Shown here piece by piece: positions 1 through 9,930 of a stretch of 64,000 nt of DNA (its first letter is position 1; each line of letters opens with the position of its first letter). This DNA is from Bacillota bacterium (GTDB taxonomy: Bacteria > Bacillota > Clostridia > Acetivibrionales > DTU013): positions 77,552 through 141,551 of the forward strand of contig JAEZCO010000058.1 in assembly GCA_023433505.1 (NCBI GenBank), written 5' to 3'. The translations under genes were made by a program, and so were the position numbers. Under the pieces are notes generated by a model. It made no database searches. It was not told where the DNA came from and was given only the letters and a program-made list of their open reading frames with translations.

Positions 1-2
1 AC

Positions 3-1133
3 CTGGTTCTGCCGGAAGCAAACGCCCAGGAGGCGGCGGTAGTGAAAGGGTTGAATATCCTGCCGGTAAAAACCCTGGCGGAAGCAGTGAAACATTTTAA
101 TGGCGAAATTACGCTGGAATGCCTGCAAGATGATATGAACAGTATATTGGGAAACAGAATTGAGCATCTGGAGGATTTTGCAGACGTCAAGGGACAGGAA
201 AACGTGAAAAGAGCACTGGAGGTTGCTGCATCAGGCGCTCACAACTGTTTTTTAATCGGGGCGCCGGGCTGCGGTAAAACCATGCTGGCCAGAAGAATGC
301 CTACGATATTGCCTGAGATGACGTTTGACGAGGCCCTTGAAGTAACAAAGATCCACAGCATTGCAGGAACTCTGCCGGCAGGTACGGCGCTCATGACCAG
401 CAGGCCCTTCAGAAGCCCTCACCACACAATTTCAGACATTGGTCTCGTCGGAGGGGGCTCGATTCCCAAACCGGGAGAAATCAGTCTCGCGCATTACGGG
501 GTGCTGTTCCTGGATGAACTTCCGGAATTCAGCAAGAAATCCCTGGAGGTACTGAGACAGCCCCTGGAAGACGGAGTTATAACAATTTCACGGATAAACG
601 CCTGCCTTACCTATCCTGCGAAAACAACTTTGGTTTGCGCTTCAAATCCATGCAAATGTGGGAAGTTTCTAGATCCATCAGGAAAATGTGCCTGTACGCC
701 CAAGCAGATCCAGCAGTATCTGGGAAAATTATCCGGGCCGCTGCTGGACCGGATGGATATTCATATAGAAGTAGCTTCCGTAAAATACAAGGAATTGGAT
801 AATATCAAGGAGGGCGATACCTCCGAAACCATAAGAAAAAGAGTGGATAAGGCAAGAAAAATCCAGCTGGAAAGATACAAGGACATAAAAATTTATTCAA
901 ATTCCCAGCTTCAGCCGGCCATGCTGGGCAAATACTGCAAGTTGGATGCCAGGGGCAGGGAAATCATGAAGAATGCCTTCGAGAAGCTGGGATTGAGCGC
1001 CAGAGCACACAGCCGCATCTTAAAGGTATCCAGAACCATCGCGGATATGGATGAAAGTGAAAATATCAAGCCGGTACACCTGGCAGAAGCAATCCAGTAC
1101 AGGAGCCTTGACCGGAAAATCTGGAACCTGTAA
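3..1133 (+). CDS. comM: ComM/YifB-type Mg-chelatase-like AAA+ ATPase, 5' end missing
   Basis: The reading frame is open to the left edge of the window, so the start and most of the N-terminal S5/Lon-like domain are lost; about 376 codons are visible. The visible part starts in the segment that precedes the chelatase domain (KGLNILPVKTL), then shows the AAA+ core with Walker A GAPGCGKT, Walker B LFLDELPEF, a cysteine cluster (NPCKCGKFLDPSGKCAC) typical of this family, and a C-terminal Mg-chelatase domain (SARAHSRILKVSRT). ComM proteins are hexameric helicases that extend recombination intermediates during natural transformation; that role is known for proteobacterial members and inferred here. 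It ends 17 bases before dprA, another transformation gene, and the two are probably cotranscribed. Confidence 0.93.
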   Translation: MVLPEANAQEAAVVKGLNILPVKTLAEAVKHFNGEITLECLQDDMNSILGNRIEHLEDFADVKGQENVKRALEVAASGAHNCFLIGAPGCGKTMLARRMPTILPEMTFDEALEVTKIHSIAGTLPAGTALMTSRPFRSPHHTISDIGLVGGGSIPKPGEISLAHYGVLFLDELPEFSKKSLEVLRQPLEDGVITISRINACLTYPAKTTLVCASNPCKCGKFLDPSGKCACTPKQIQQYLGKLSGPLLDRMDIHIEVASVKYKELDNIKEGDTSETIRKRVDKARKIQLERYKDIKIYSNSQLQPAMLGKYCKLDARGREIMKNAFEKLGLSARAHSRILKVSRTIADMDESENIKPVHLAEAIQYRSLDRKIWNL

Positions 1134-1150
1134 AGACAAGTGAGGTATAT

Positions 1151-2248
1151 ATGACAGATATAAATTATTGGGTTTGGTTTAGCTCATTGGTAAAAATAAA
1201 TACCCGCAAGCGTTTTGAATTATTGGAGTATTATAGGGAGCCGGCTTATCTATGGCATGCATCGGAGGAGGAGCTAAAAAGACTGGCGATGATTGAAAGC
1301 TCAGACGTCGGTCACATCATAGACAGGCAGTTCAGGAGCGAAACGCAAAAGCACTATGATAATCTTGTCGCCGCAGATGTTGATATTATTACAATGCGGG
1401 ACAGCCTCTATCCTGAGGAATTAAAATATATTTACGATCCTCCGGTTGTTTTATATGCGAAAGGGAGCCTTGCAAGAGATGAGGCAAGAGTGGCTGTGGT
1501 AGGTTCAAGAAGAGCCACGACGTATGGTCTTGAGACGGCTGAAAAGCTTTCCGAAGGTTTGGCGGGGAACGGTGTGACAATCGTAAGCGGCATGGCAAGG
1601 GGAATAGACTCAAAAGCCCATAACGGTGCCCTTGCCGTAAATGGAAGGACCATAGCGGTCCTTGGATGCGGATTGGACATTGTCTATCCTTCGGAAAACA
1701 AAGAGCTGATGAAGCGGATTTGCAAAAGCGGGGCGGTGATGTCCGAATACCTTCCCGGTACTCCGCCTGCGGCATTTAATTTCCCGGCCAGAAACCGTAT
1801 CATCAGCGGCATATCCAAAGGAGTAGTTGTCGTTGAAGCCAACGATAAGAGCGGCTCTCTCATCACTGCAAATTATGCTCTCGAGCAGGGAAAGGAAGTC
1901 TTTGCAATCCCTGGAAATATCAACTGCGGCAACAGTACGGGGACCAACAAGCTGATTCGCGACGGAGCGAAAATAGTGCTGGAGCTGGGCGACATTCTGG
2001 ATGAATTAAAAATATCCCGCAGTGCAAATAATAGCATCAGCAAGAAAAGTATCAAAATCAACACATCCGCCCTGGAGGCGGATGAGAGATCCATTCTGAA
2101 GGAACTCAGAAAAGGGCCGGTACATATTGATACCCTCGCAAGAATATGTAATTTAGGCATAAATACCACAGGATCAATTCTTGTAATGCTTGAGATGAAA
2201 GGATTTGTGGAGCAGCTTCCGGGAAAGTCATACAAACTTGCGAGGTAA
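1151..2248 (+). CDS. dprA: DNA-processing protein DprA
   Basis: DprA (Smf) binds incoming single-stranded DNA and loads RecA during transformation. The 365-residue protein has an N-terminal helical (SAM-like) region, the Rossmann-fold DNA-binding core around residues 95-285 with the hallmark GSRRATTYG, VSGMARGIDSKAH, and PARNRIISG segments, and a C-terminal winged helix (about 300-362, HIDTLARICNLG). Start is the ATG preceded by GTGAGG. It follows comM closely. The 117-base gap to topA is very AT-rich and contains a direct duplication of TTTTGAAATATAT-like sequence (about 2270-2295); no clear terminator is seen after it. Confidence 0.95.
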   Translation: MTDINYWVWFSSLVKINTRKRFELLEYYREPAYLWHASEEELKRLAMIESSDVGHIIDRQFRSETQKHYDNLVAADVDIITMRDSLYPEELKYIYDPPVVLYAKGSLARDEARVAVVGSRRATTYGLETAEKLSEGLAGNGVTIVSGMARGIDSKAHNGALAVNGRTIAVLGCGLDIVYPSENKELMKRICKSGAVMSEYLPGTPPAAFNFPARNRIISGISKGVVVVEANDKSGSLITANYALEQGKEVFAIPGNINCGNSTGTNKLIRDGAKIVLELGDILDELKISRSANNSISKKSIKINTSALEADERSILKELRKGPVHIDTLARICNLGINTTGSILVMLEMKGFVEQLPGKSYKLAR

Positions 2249-2365
2249 AAAATAGTATTAATTTATATAATTTGAAATATATTTTGAAATATATATTGTA
2301 GATTTTATTTAAATATGTGGTAATATAAAAAAGAGATTTCGTTAATAAACATTTGGAGGAAAACC

Positions 2366-4462
2366 ATGGCGAATAATCTGGTAATTGTAGAATCACCGGC
2401 GAAAGCCAACACCATCGGCAAATTTCTTGGAAAGGACTACAAGATCATCGCATCGGTAGGACATGTGCGGGATTTGCCTAAAAGCCAGATAGGAGTAGAT
2501 GTTGATAAGAATTTTGAGCCAAAGTACATTACCATCCGTGGAAAAGGCGATGTCATAAACAAGCTGAAAAAAGAAGCAAAAAGCGCAAAGAAAATATTTC
2601 TCGCAACTGACCCTGACCGTGAAGGCGAGGCTATATCCTGGCATCTGGCCAACCTGCTCAATATTGATGAAAAAGACAAATGCAGGATTACTTTCAATGA
2701 GATTACAAAAAATGCCGTAAAAAATGCAATAAAAATACCTCGGCAGATTGATATGAACCTGGTGGACGCACAGCAGGCCAGAAGGGTTTTGGACAGGATC
2801 GTCGGCTATAAGATCAGCCCGCTGCTGTGGAGAAAGATCCGGAAGGGCCTGAGTGCCGGAAGGGTCCAGTCCGTTGCTACCCGGCTGATTTGCGACCGTG
2901 AGGAAGAAATCGAAAAGTTTGTGCCGGAGGAATACTGGACGATTGCAGCCAAGCTTGCCAAGGCCAAGACACCGCCTTTTGAAGCAAGGTTTTTCGGCGC
3001 GGGCGAGGAGAAAATTGAATTAAAGGATGAAAAGCAGGTAAAGGGTATCCTGAAGGAATTGACCGGAAAGAAATATACGGTAAAGAAGGTAAAGAAAAGC
3101 GAGAAGAAAAAAGCTCCGGCGCCGCCTTTTACAACCAGCACCCTTCAGCAGGAGGCAGCCAGAAGACTGGGGTATCCTACAAAAAAGACCATGATCATTG
3201 CCCAACAGCTGTACGAAGGAATCGAGGTAAAAGGGCACGGGGCTGTAGGTCTTGTGACATATATCCGTACCGACTCCATGCGTATTTCTACAGAAGCCCA
3301 GCAGGAGGCGAAGGGCTTTATCGGCAGCAAGTATGGCGAGAAATATCTTCCCGAGGAAACCAGAGTATTTAAAAACAAATCGGCTTCCCAGGATGCTCAT
3401 GAAGCTATAAGGCCTACGTATGTCACCATGGAACCCGATGAAATAAAGGACTCCCTCAGTAATGACCAATACAAGCTTTATAAGCTGATATGGGGAAGGT
3501 TTATAGCCAGTCAAATGGCTTCGGCGGTGTATGATACTGTTTCTGCAGATATCGAGGCCGGCAAATATTTATTTAAGGCAAACGGATCAAAAATTAAATT
3601 CGCAGGCTTTATGGCAGTATATATCGAAGGCCGTGATGAAGAAACCGATGACGGCGAGGTTACCATTCCCGAGCTGGTGGAAGGCGAACAGCTTGATTTG
3701 AAAAAGCTGGAAGAGAAACAGCATTTTACCCAGCCTCCGCTAAGATTCACAGAAGCCACGCTTGTACGGATTCTGGAGGAAAAGGGAATAGGCAGGCCCA
3801 GTACGTATGCGCCGATTATTACAACAATACTTGCCCGTGGATATGTGGAAAGAGAAAAGAAATTTTTATTTCCGACTGAGTTGGGGCGTATAGTAAACGA
3901 CCTTATGAAAAACCATTTCAAGGATATCGTGGACGTCCAGTTTACCGCTTTGATGGAAAAAAAGCTTGACGACGTAGAGGAAGGTTCAAAGAAATGGATA
4001 GAAATAATGAGGGAATTCTATATGCAGTTCGTAGATACCCTCAAGCAGGCGGAAGACCTCATAGGGCATATCGATATCCCCGATGAAGTGACGGACATTT
4101 TATGTGAAAAATGCGGCAGGAACATGGTCATAAAAAACGGACGCTTCGGCAAATTCCTGGCCTGCCCCGGTTTCCCGGAATGCAGGAATGCAAGGCCGAT
4201 TCTTGAAGAAGCAGGCGTGAACTGCCCCAAATGCGGGGGAAAGGTACTCTATAAAAAGACGCGTAAGGGCAAGCGGTATCTAGGCTGTGAAAACAATCCC
4301 GATTGCGGTTTCATGACATGGGATATGCCGGCAAAGGAAAATTGCCCCAAATGCGGCAACTTCCTGGTGAAAAAATATTCAGGCAAGAAAATCCTGTTAA
4401 AATGCAGCAGTGAAACTTGTGACTTCAGCAAGGAAGGGACAAGAAACGAAAATCAGGAATGA
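2366..4462 (+). CDS. topA: DNA topoisomerase I (type IA)
   Basis: Relaxes negative supercoils by a single-strand break through a tyrosine-DNA link. The 698-residue protein begins with the Toprim domain (IVESPAKA, and the acidic metal site LATDPDREGEA), followed by the type IA core with the catalytic tyrosine at residue 299 in VTYIRTDS. The C-terminus carries three four-cysteine zinc-ribbon modules (starting CEKCGRN, CPKCGGK, CPKCGNF), the usual Firmicutes arrangement and length. The ATG is preceded by TTTGGAGG. Its stop overlaps the region of the trmFO start, which implies translational coupling in the topA-trmFO pair common in Firmicutes. Confidence 0.98.
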   Translation: MANNLVIVESPAKANTIGKFLGKDYKIIASVGHVRDLPKSQIGVDVDKNFEPKYITIRGKGDVINKLKKEAKSAKKIFLATDPDREGEAISWHLANLLNIDEKDKCRITFNEITKNAVKNAIKIPRQIDMNLVDAQQARRVLDRIVGYKISPLLWRKIRKGLSAGRVQSVATRLICDREEEIEKFVPEEYWTIAAKLAKAKTPPFEARFFGAGEEKIELKDEKQVKGILKELTGKKYTVKKVKKSEKKKAPAPPFTTSTLQQEAARRLGYPTKKTMIIAQQLYEGIEVKGHGAVGLVTYIRTDSMRISTEAQQEAKGFIGSKYGEKYLPEETRVFKNKSASQDAHEAIRPTYVTMEPDEIKDSLSNDQYKLYKLIWGRFIASQMASAVYDTVSADIEAGKYLFKANGSKIKFAGFMAVYIEGRDEETDDGEVTIPELVEGEQLDLKKLEEKQHFTQPPLRFTEATLVRILEEKGIGRPSTYAPIITTILARGYVEREKKFLFPTELGRIVNDLMKNHFKDIVDVQFTALMEKKLDDVEEGSKKWIEIMREFYMQFVDTLKQAEDLIGHIDIPDEVTDILCEKCGRNMVIKNGRFGKFLACPGFPECRNARPILEEAGVNCPKCGGKVLYKKTRKGKRYLGCENNPDCGFMTWDMPAKENCPKCGNFLVKKYSGKKILLKCSSETCDFSKEGTRNENQE

Positions 4463-4467
4463 GGATT

Positions 4468-5799
4468 ATGGAAAATAAACATATCAATATCATCGGCGCC
4501 GGGCTGGCTGGATGCGAAGCCGCCTGGCAGGCTGCCAAAAAGGGTTTGGAAGTAAGGCTTTATGAAATGAAGCCCCATAAATTCTCTCCGGCGCATCATC
4601 TGGAAAGCTTTGCGGAGCTTGTCTGCAGTAATTCCCTCCGTTCGGACAGGCTTGAAAATGCGGTAGGTCTGTTAAAAGCCGAAATGAGGGCTATGGATTC
4701 ACTGATTATGAAGTGCGCCGATGCCGTCAGAGTACCGGCCGGAGGTGCACTGGCCGTGGATCGGGAAGGGTTTTCGGCCATGATTACCGGTAGTATAAGG
4801 AATCATCCTTTAATTACCGTAATCGAAGGCGAGATGACCAGCATACCGGAGAGCGGCATAACAATCATAGCCACCGGCCCGCTGACGTCGGAGGCTTTCT
4901 CCGGTTATATTGCATCGTTTATCGGGGAAGATTACCTGTATTTTTACGATGCGGCAGCACCGATTGTGACTCTGGCCTCCATTGACATGAGTAAGGCATT
5001 CAAAGCATCACGCTATGGCAAGGGCGACGATGACTATATCAATTGTCCCATGGATCGCGAACAATATGACCTATTCTATCATGAGCTTGTCAAGGCGGAA
5101 GTAGTTCCTATAAAGCAATTTGAAAAAGAAATACTCTTCAGCGGCTGCATGCCTGTTGAAAGCATGGCATATAAAGGCGTTGACACACTCAGATACGGTC
5201 CCTTGAAGCCCGTAGGATTAGTAAATCCGCATACCGGGAAGGAACCCTATGCCGTGGTTCAATTACGTCAGGATAATGCGGAGGGTTCATTGTACAATCT
5301 GGTAGGCTTCCAGACTCATTTGAAATGGAATGAGCAAAAAAGGATCTTCGGTCTGATCCCGGGACTGGAAAATGCCGAATTTGCCAGATATGGCGTAATG
5401 CACAGAAATACCTACATCAATTCTCCAAAGCTTCTCGATAATACATACGCTGTAAAGGCAAAGCCGGAAATTTATTTTGCCGGTCAGATTACGGGGGTGG
5501 AGGGGTATATCGAATCTGCTTCTTCCGGGATGGTTGCAGGTATTAATGCTGCCAATCGGGTGCTTGGGGGTGAAAAAACGGTATTTTCGTCCAGAACCGC
5601 CACCGGCGCACTTGCAAATTACGTATCGAATTCTACCGTCAAAAATTTTCAGCCCATGAATGTGAATTTTGGTATAATGGACCCGCCGGCCCAAAGATTT
5701 AAAGAAAAAAAAATGAAGTATCTTGAAATTTCGCGGATTGCACTGGAGGAGATCAAGGCTGTTTCCAGCGCATCCAGTGGGCTGTTAAATACAAATTAA
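4468..5799 (+). CDS. trmFO: Folate/FAD-dependent tRNA (uracil-54-C5)-methyltransferase TrmFO
   Basis: TrmFO makes ribothymidine at position 54 of the T-loop of tRNA, using methylenetetrahydrofolate and FAD. The 443-residue protein opens with the GidA-like dinucleotide-binding motif NIIGAGLAGCEAAW, then CSNSLRSD (the conserved cysteine-containing segment) and ends with the FAD-binding C-terminal stretch GVEGYIESASSG. I place the start at 4468 because known family members begin a few residues before this motif and AGGAATGAGG lies just upstream; an in-frame ATG at 4459 overlapping the topA stop is the alternative. No xerC, hslUV or codY follows, as they do in many Firmicutes; flgB is next. Confidence 0.96.
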   Translation: MENKHINIIGAGLAGCEAAWQAAKKGLEVRLYEMKPHKFSPAHHLESFAELVCSNSLRSDRLENAVGLLKAEMRAMDSLIMKCADAVRVPAGGALAVDREGFSAMITGSIRNHPLITVIEGEMTSIPESGITIIATGPLTSEAFSGYIASFIGEDYLYFYDAAAPIVTLASIDMSKAFKASRYGKGDDDYINCPMDREQYDLFYHELVKAEVVPIKQFEKEILFSGCMPVESMAYKGVDTLRYGPLKPVGLVNPHTGKEPYAVVQLRQDNAEGSLYNLVGFQTHLKWNEQKRIFGLIPGLENAEFARYGVMHRNTYINSPKLLDNTYAVKAKPEIYFAGQITGVEGYIESASSGMVAGINAANRVLGGEKTVFSSRTATGALANYVSNSTVKNFQPMNVNFGIMDPPAQRFKEKKMKYLEISRIALEEIKAVSSASSGLLNTN

Positions 5800-5836
5800 C
5801 TCTAAGTTAACTATAAATCCATATCGGAATTCATTA

Positions 5837-5865
5837 TTGTAATTGTTAATTCAATATGTTAAAAT
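5837..5865 (+). promoter_or_regulatory. Probable sigma-A promoter of the fla/che operon
   Basis: TTGTAA (5837-5842), a 17-base spacer and TAAAAT (5860-5865) lie in the AT-rich 218-base gap between trmFO and flgB. It is the best vegetative promoter match in the gap. About 150 bases of untranslated leader would remain before flgB; a second start nearer the gene cannot be excluded. Confidence 0.5.
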
Positions 5866-6017
5866 TTATATAGTATTATGGAATATTATGTATACGAGAT
5901 TAATAGTAATATTTTAATTTGTAAGAATTTATGAAGGATATTACAAAAATTTGTCGAACTATACAGAATATATTTTAGTACCTTTTTTACATAAGAAAAA
6001 TAAGGAGGTTTGGCAGT

Positions 6018-6431
6018 ATGTTTGATAAAATTTCAAACAACCTCAAAATTTTGGAAAAGTCATTGGACGCTTCTTTATTACGCAATGAAGTCATTGCACA
6101 GAACATTGCCAATGTGGATACTCCAGGGTATAAAAAAAAGACCGTCAAGTTTGAGGAGTATCTTGCCAAGGCTTTGAAAGGCAGTAATTTCAAAGGCTTT
6201 ACGACAAACAGCAAGCATATACCCATCGGCGGAGACAACGCGGATTCCATCGATATCAAGGTGACGCAGGATTATAAGGAACTTGACATGCGTCTGGATG
6301 GAAACAATGTGGACGTTGAAGCTGAAATGGCTGCTATGGCTAAAAATATCATTCAATACAACACCCTGGTCCAGAGCCTCAATGGCAAGTTCCAAAACCT
6401 CAAGTCCGTAATCAGCGAAGGGAGGAAATAA
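6018..6431 (+). CDS. flgB: Flagellar basal-body rod protein FlgB
   Basis: Proximal rod subunit of the flagellar axle, exported through the type III apparatus. The 137-residue protein has the N-terminal rod-family heptad region with the signature RNEVIAQNIANVDTPGYK (residues 22-39) and a C-terminal helix (VQSLNGKFQNLKSVI), as expected for FlgB. AAGGAGG lies 8 bases before the ATG. First gene of the motility operon, followed 3 bases later by flgC. Confidence 0.97.
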   Translation: MFDKISNNLKILEKSLDASLLRNEVIAQNIANVDTPGYKKKTVKFEEYLAKALKGSNFKGFTTNSKHIPIGGDNADSIDIKVTQDYKELDMRLDGNNVDVEAEMAAMAKNIIQYNTLVQSLNGKFQNLKSVISEGRK

Positions 6432-6434
6432 TCC

Positions 6435-6878
6435 ATGGGTTATTTTTCTTCACTTGAAATCGGCGCTTCTGCATTGACAGCTCAAAGGCTGAGGATGGAT
6501 ACCATATCCCAGAACATTGCAAACGCAAGCACTACAAGGACAGATAAAGGAACTCCCTATAGAAGAAGGGTGGTTGTATTCGAGGAAAAGGCATCTGCGG
6601 TCCCTTTCTCCGAGTATTTATCAAAAAGCAGCCGGGACAGATATATAGGGTCCGGCGTAAGAGTTGCCAAAATCGTTGAAGATAATTCGCCTTTCAAAAA
6701 AATATATGATCCGGGCAATCCTGACGCTGATGCTGAGGGATATGTCGAGATGCCGAATGTGGATACCATCACTGAGATGGTAAATATGATTTCGGCTACC
6801 AGAGCCTATGAGGCAAACGTGACATCCATCAATACAACGAAAAGCATGGCAATGAAAGCTCTTGAGATTGGAAGATAA
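6435..6878 (+). CDS. flgC: Flagellar basal-body rod protein FlgC
   Basis: Second proximal rod subunit. The 147-residue protein carries the rod-family N-terminal motif LRMDTISQNIANASTT (about residues 16-31) and the C-terminal FlgC signature MVNMISATRAYEANVTSINT. A GGGAGG ribosome site at the end of flgB drives it, and the two genes are separated by 3 bases, so translation is probably coupled. Confidence 0.97.
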   Translation: MGYFSSLEIGASALTAQRLRMDTISQNIANASTTRTDKGTPYRRRVVVFEEKASAVPFSEYLSKSSRDRYIGSGVRVAKIVEDNSPFKKIYDPGNPDADAEGYVEMPNVDTITEMVNMISATRAYEANVTSINTTKSMAMKALEIGR

Positions 6879-6910
6879 GTTGTTACAAACAGTGAAAGGA
6901 CAAAGAATCA

Positions 6911-7222
6911 ATGGCAGTAGATTTGATTAGCGGAATAAATTCTCTGGCTCCTTCCCGTTCTTTATTCGAAGCCAAGGAGGCAGAAAACGGCAATAACGCC
7001 CAGATACCTTTTGCGAATTATTTGAAGGATGCGCTGGACACAACGAATAATCTTTTGCAGGAGTCGGACAAGATTTCAAATGATTTTGCGGCAGGGATTA
7101 CAGATAACATACACGCAGTGACGATTGCTGCGGACAAGGCAGATACTGCTTTGCAATTCACCCTGCAAATCAGAAATAAAATTATGGATGCCTACTCTGA
7201 AATTATGAGAATGCAAATATAA
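6911..7222 (+). CDS. fliE: Flagellar hook-basal body junction protein FliE
   Basis: Connects the MS ring to the rod. The 103-residue length and the C-terminal family signature (AADKADTALQFTLQIRNKIM, residues 77-96, followed by YSEIMRMQI) match FliE. It sits in the standard flgB-flgC-fliE-fliF order, 32 bases after flgC. Confidence 0.96.
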   Translation: MAVDLISGINSLAPSRSLFEAKEAENGNNAQIPFANYLKDALDTTNNLLQESDKISNDFAAGITDNIHAVTIAADKADTALQFTLQIRNKIMDAYSEIMRMQI

Positions 7223-7284
7223 AATAATTAACAAGCGGTTACTTACAAAAGACAAATTCCTGAATACAAGGTGGTGAGGTTAAT

Positions 7285-8877
7285 ATGCCTGAAGCGCTGG
7301 TCAAACTATGGAAGCAGGCGACTGAATTTTGGCAGAGTCTGGACAAATCCCAGAAAACACGTCTTTACATAACATCCGCCATAGTGGCAGTGGTATTGGG
7401 AGTCAGCATATTCATGCTGGCCAGGCCCAACCATATAACACTCATAAATAGTGATGATCAAAAACAAATAAGCGAAATGTCCAATGTGCTTACGGAAAAC
7501 AAAATATGGAATACCCTGGATGACAGAGGGACCGGAATCCTGGTAAATGCAAAGGACAAGAGCAAGGCACGGGTGGCTCTTTCCAGCAGCGGTCTGCCAA
7601 AGGAAGGGACTACCTTTGCCGACGCCATTTCCATGATAGGGATAAGCACTACGGAAAGCGACAAGAAACAAATCTGGAGAAATCAGCAAAAGGCGGAGAT
7701 TGAAACCAATATCAAGATGCTGGAAAATGTTGAAGCTGCGACAGTCAATCTGGCTGTTCCCGAAAGCTCCATTTTCATCGTCGAGGGGGAAGAGGCTCCC
7801 AAGCCCCAGGCCATTGTTACGGTTAAGACAAAGAAAAAGCTTACGCCTGAGCAAGTGCAGGGGATCGTGCTTATTGTATCCAGAAGCGTGGAGAAGCTCG
7901 ATCCGAAAAATGTTTCGGTAGTGGATGGAAATACAGGAATAGCACTGAACAATGATATCAGCGACGACACGCTTAGCGCTGTGAATACTCAGGAAGAAAT
8001 GCGTGTCGCAAGGGAAAACGAAATCAGGAAAAAAGTTCTTGAACAGCTGGGTTACGGTCCATCCGACAGCTTCGACTCTCTGACTGTAACGGCCAATGTC
8101 GTCCTTGACTTTGACAAGGAAAAAACCCAGAGCAAGACCCTGACCAACCCGGAAGGAATGGATGGAGGGGCGCTGATAAGCAGCGATACCCAGGACGAAA
8201 AGGTTAAAAACGGTACTGCCGGCGGTAATCCGGGGGTGGATTCAAATCCGGGAACTACCACATATCCAACCGGTACAGGTGAAAATTCGGACTATACGAA
8301 TAAATTGGCCAAATCAAATTATGCTTATGACGAGACAATGAAAGATCAGGAAAAGGCCACAGGCAAGCTGATTCCGAAGGAGTCCAGCCTGGCTCTTTCC
8401 CTTTGGTTCGGTAAAAAAGTCGCGGACGATACAAAAATGGACGAAGCGTTTGTCAATCAGATTACACAGATTGCGAGCGCGGCTTCCGGCATACCTGCAG
8501 CAAATATTACGATAAACAAATTAAAGATGCCTCCGGATGAAGTTGTTCGGAAAACATTAAATGATACCATCCGTCAATTAGTCACGGATTATGGCTTCTT
8601 TGCACTGATGCTGCTGCTGATCATCGGAATGCTGGTAATGGCAATCCCCAGAAGGAAAACGGAGGTACAGCCGGAAGTTGGCGAAGCCGCCTTGGTTGCC
8701 GCCGCAGGTGCAGGGGGGCCTAAGTTTTTGATTCCGGAGCCGGGTGATCCGCTTCCTGAAATCGAGCTTGAAGAGAGATCCGAAATCAAGAAGCAGATTG
8801 ACAAATTTGTCAAGCAGAAGCCGGATTCTGTGGCCCAGCTTTTAAGAAACTGGCTTTCGGATGAATGGGACAGCTAG
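7285..8877 (+). CDS. fliF: Flagellar MS-ring protein FliF
   Basis: Forms the membrane/supramembrane ring on which the motor is built. The 530-residue protein has an N-terminal transmembrane helix (about residues 24-44), the periplasmic-side YscJ/FliF ring domains, a low-complexity Gly/Asn/Thr-rich linker near 300-335, a second transmembrane helix (about 438-456, FFALMLLLIIGMLVMAI) and an acidic C-terminal tail (ending WLSDEWDS) that binds FliG. The ATG is preceded by GGTGGTGAGG. Directly upstream of fliG. Confidence 0.97.
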   Translation: MPEALVKLWKQATEFWQSLDKSQKTRLYITSAIVAVVLGVSIFMLARPNHITLINSDDQKQISEMSNVLTENKIWNTLDDRGTGILVNAKDKSKARVALSSSGLPKEGTTFADAISMIGISTTESDKKQIWRNQQKAEIETNIKMLENVEAATVNLAVPESSIFIVEGEEAPKPQAIVTVKTKKKLTPEQVQGIVLIVSRSVEKLDPKNVSVVDGNTGIALNNDISDDTLSAVNTQEEMRVARENEIRKKVLEQLGYGPSDSFDSLTVTANVVLDFDKEKTQSKTLTNPEGMDGGALISSDTQDEKVKNGTAGGNPGVDSNPGTTTYPTGTGENSDYTNKLAKSNYAYDETMKDQEKATGKLIPKESSLALSLWFGKKVADDTKMDEAFVNQITQIASAASGIPAANITINKLKMPPDEVVRKTLNDTIRQLVTDYGFFALMLLLIIGMLVMAIPRRKTEVQPEVGEAALVAAAGAGGPKFLIPEPGDPLPEIELEERSEIKKQIDKFVKQKPDSVAQLLRNWLSDEWDS

Positions 8878-8907
8878 AAGCGTGGTTTAGAAAGGTAGAA
8901 TTTAAAT

Positions 8908-9930
8908 ATGGCCAGAGCTATCGTTACAAAAACAGAACGCACCGGACGCGAGAAAGCCGCCATGCTCCTTATTTCCATAGGACCCGAGAGGTCTGCGGAA
9001 ATATTCAAGCATTTGAAGGAAGATGAGATAGAGCAGCTTACACTTGAAATTGCAAATATACGGACCGTCACACCGGAAGAAAAAGAAAAGGTGATGGAGG
9101 AATTCTACCAGATATGCCTTGCACAGGAATATATCGCCGAGGGCGGTATCGGTTATGCCAAAGAGATCCTGGAAAAAGCCCTCGGTTCTCAAAAAGCACT
9201 GGATGTTATCAACAAGCTGACGGTCTCATTACAGGTAAGGCCTTTTGAATTTGTCCGGAAGGCAGACCCGTCTCAGCTTTTGAACTTTATACAAAAGGAG
9301 CATCCGCAGACAATCGCTTTGATACTTGCGTATCTGAAGCCGCAGCAGGCTTCGGTAGTACTGGCGGCCCTACCCCAGGACAAGCAGGCGGATGTTGCCA
9401 GGCGTATTGCCATCATGGACCGTACGTCCCCTGAAGTCATTAAGGAAGTAGAACGCATTCTTGAAAAGAATCTCTCCTCCCTTGTTACCGAAGACTTCAC
9501 TGCAGCCGGTGGTGTACAAGCCATTGTCAATATTTTGAACAGCGTTGACAGGGGTACGGAAAAATATATCATGGAAACCCTTGAAATTGAAGATACCGAT
9601 CTGGCGGAAGAAATCCGAAAAAGAATGTTTGTATTCGAAGATATCCTTACCCTGGACAACCGTTCCATTCAGAGGTTCCTCAGAGATGTGGAAAACAATC
9701 AGCTTGCCATTGCATTAAAAGGCGCCACCGAAGAAGTGCAAAAGACCATCTTCGCAAATATGTCCAAGCGTCTGGCGGAAATGATCCGGGAAGATATAGA
9801 ATTTATGGGGCCTGTAAGGCTGAAGGACGTTGAAGAGGCCCAGCAGAAGATCGTCAATATTATCCGGAAGCTTGAGGATGCCGGCGAGATTGTCATATCC
9901 AGGGGCGGAGGCGATGAAATAATTGTATAA
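8908..9930 (+). CDS. fliG: Flagellar motor switch protein FliG
   Basis: Rotor protein that contacts the stator and sets the direction of rotation. The 340-residue protein has the N-terminal FliF-binding domain (REKAAMLLISIGPERSAEIF), the middle domain with the EHPQTIALILAYL signature (FliM-binding), and the C-terminal torque domain with the charged helix around DILTLDNRSIQRFLRDV. Length is standard. Its last codons overlap the TTG start of fliH by 8 bases. Confidence 0.98.
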   Translation: MARAIVTKTERTGREKAAMLLISIGPERSAEIFKHLKEDEIEQLTLEIANIRTVTPEEKEKVMEEFYQICLAQEYIAEGGIGYAKEILEKALGSQKALDVINKLTVSLQVRPFEFVRKADPSQLLNFIQKEHPQTIALILAYLKPQQASVVLAALPQDKQADVARRIAIMDRTSPEVIKEVERILEKNLSSLVTEDFTAAGGVQAIVNILNSVDRGTEKYIMETLEIEDTDLAEEIRKRMFVFEDILTLDNRSIQRFLRDVENNQLAIALKGATEEVQKTIFANMSKRLAEMIREDIEFMGPVRLKDVEEAQQKIVNIIRKLEDAGEIVISRGGGDEIIV

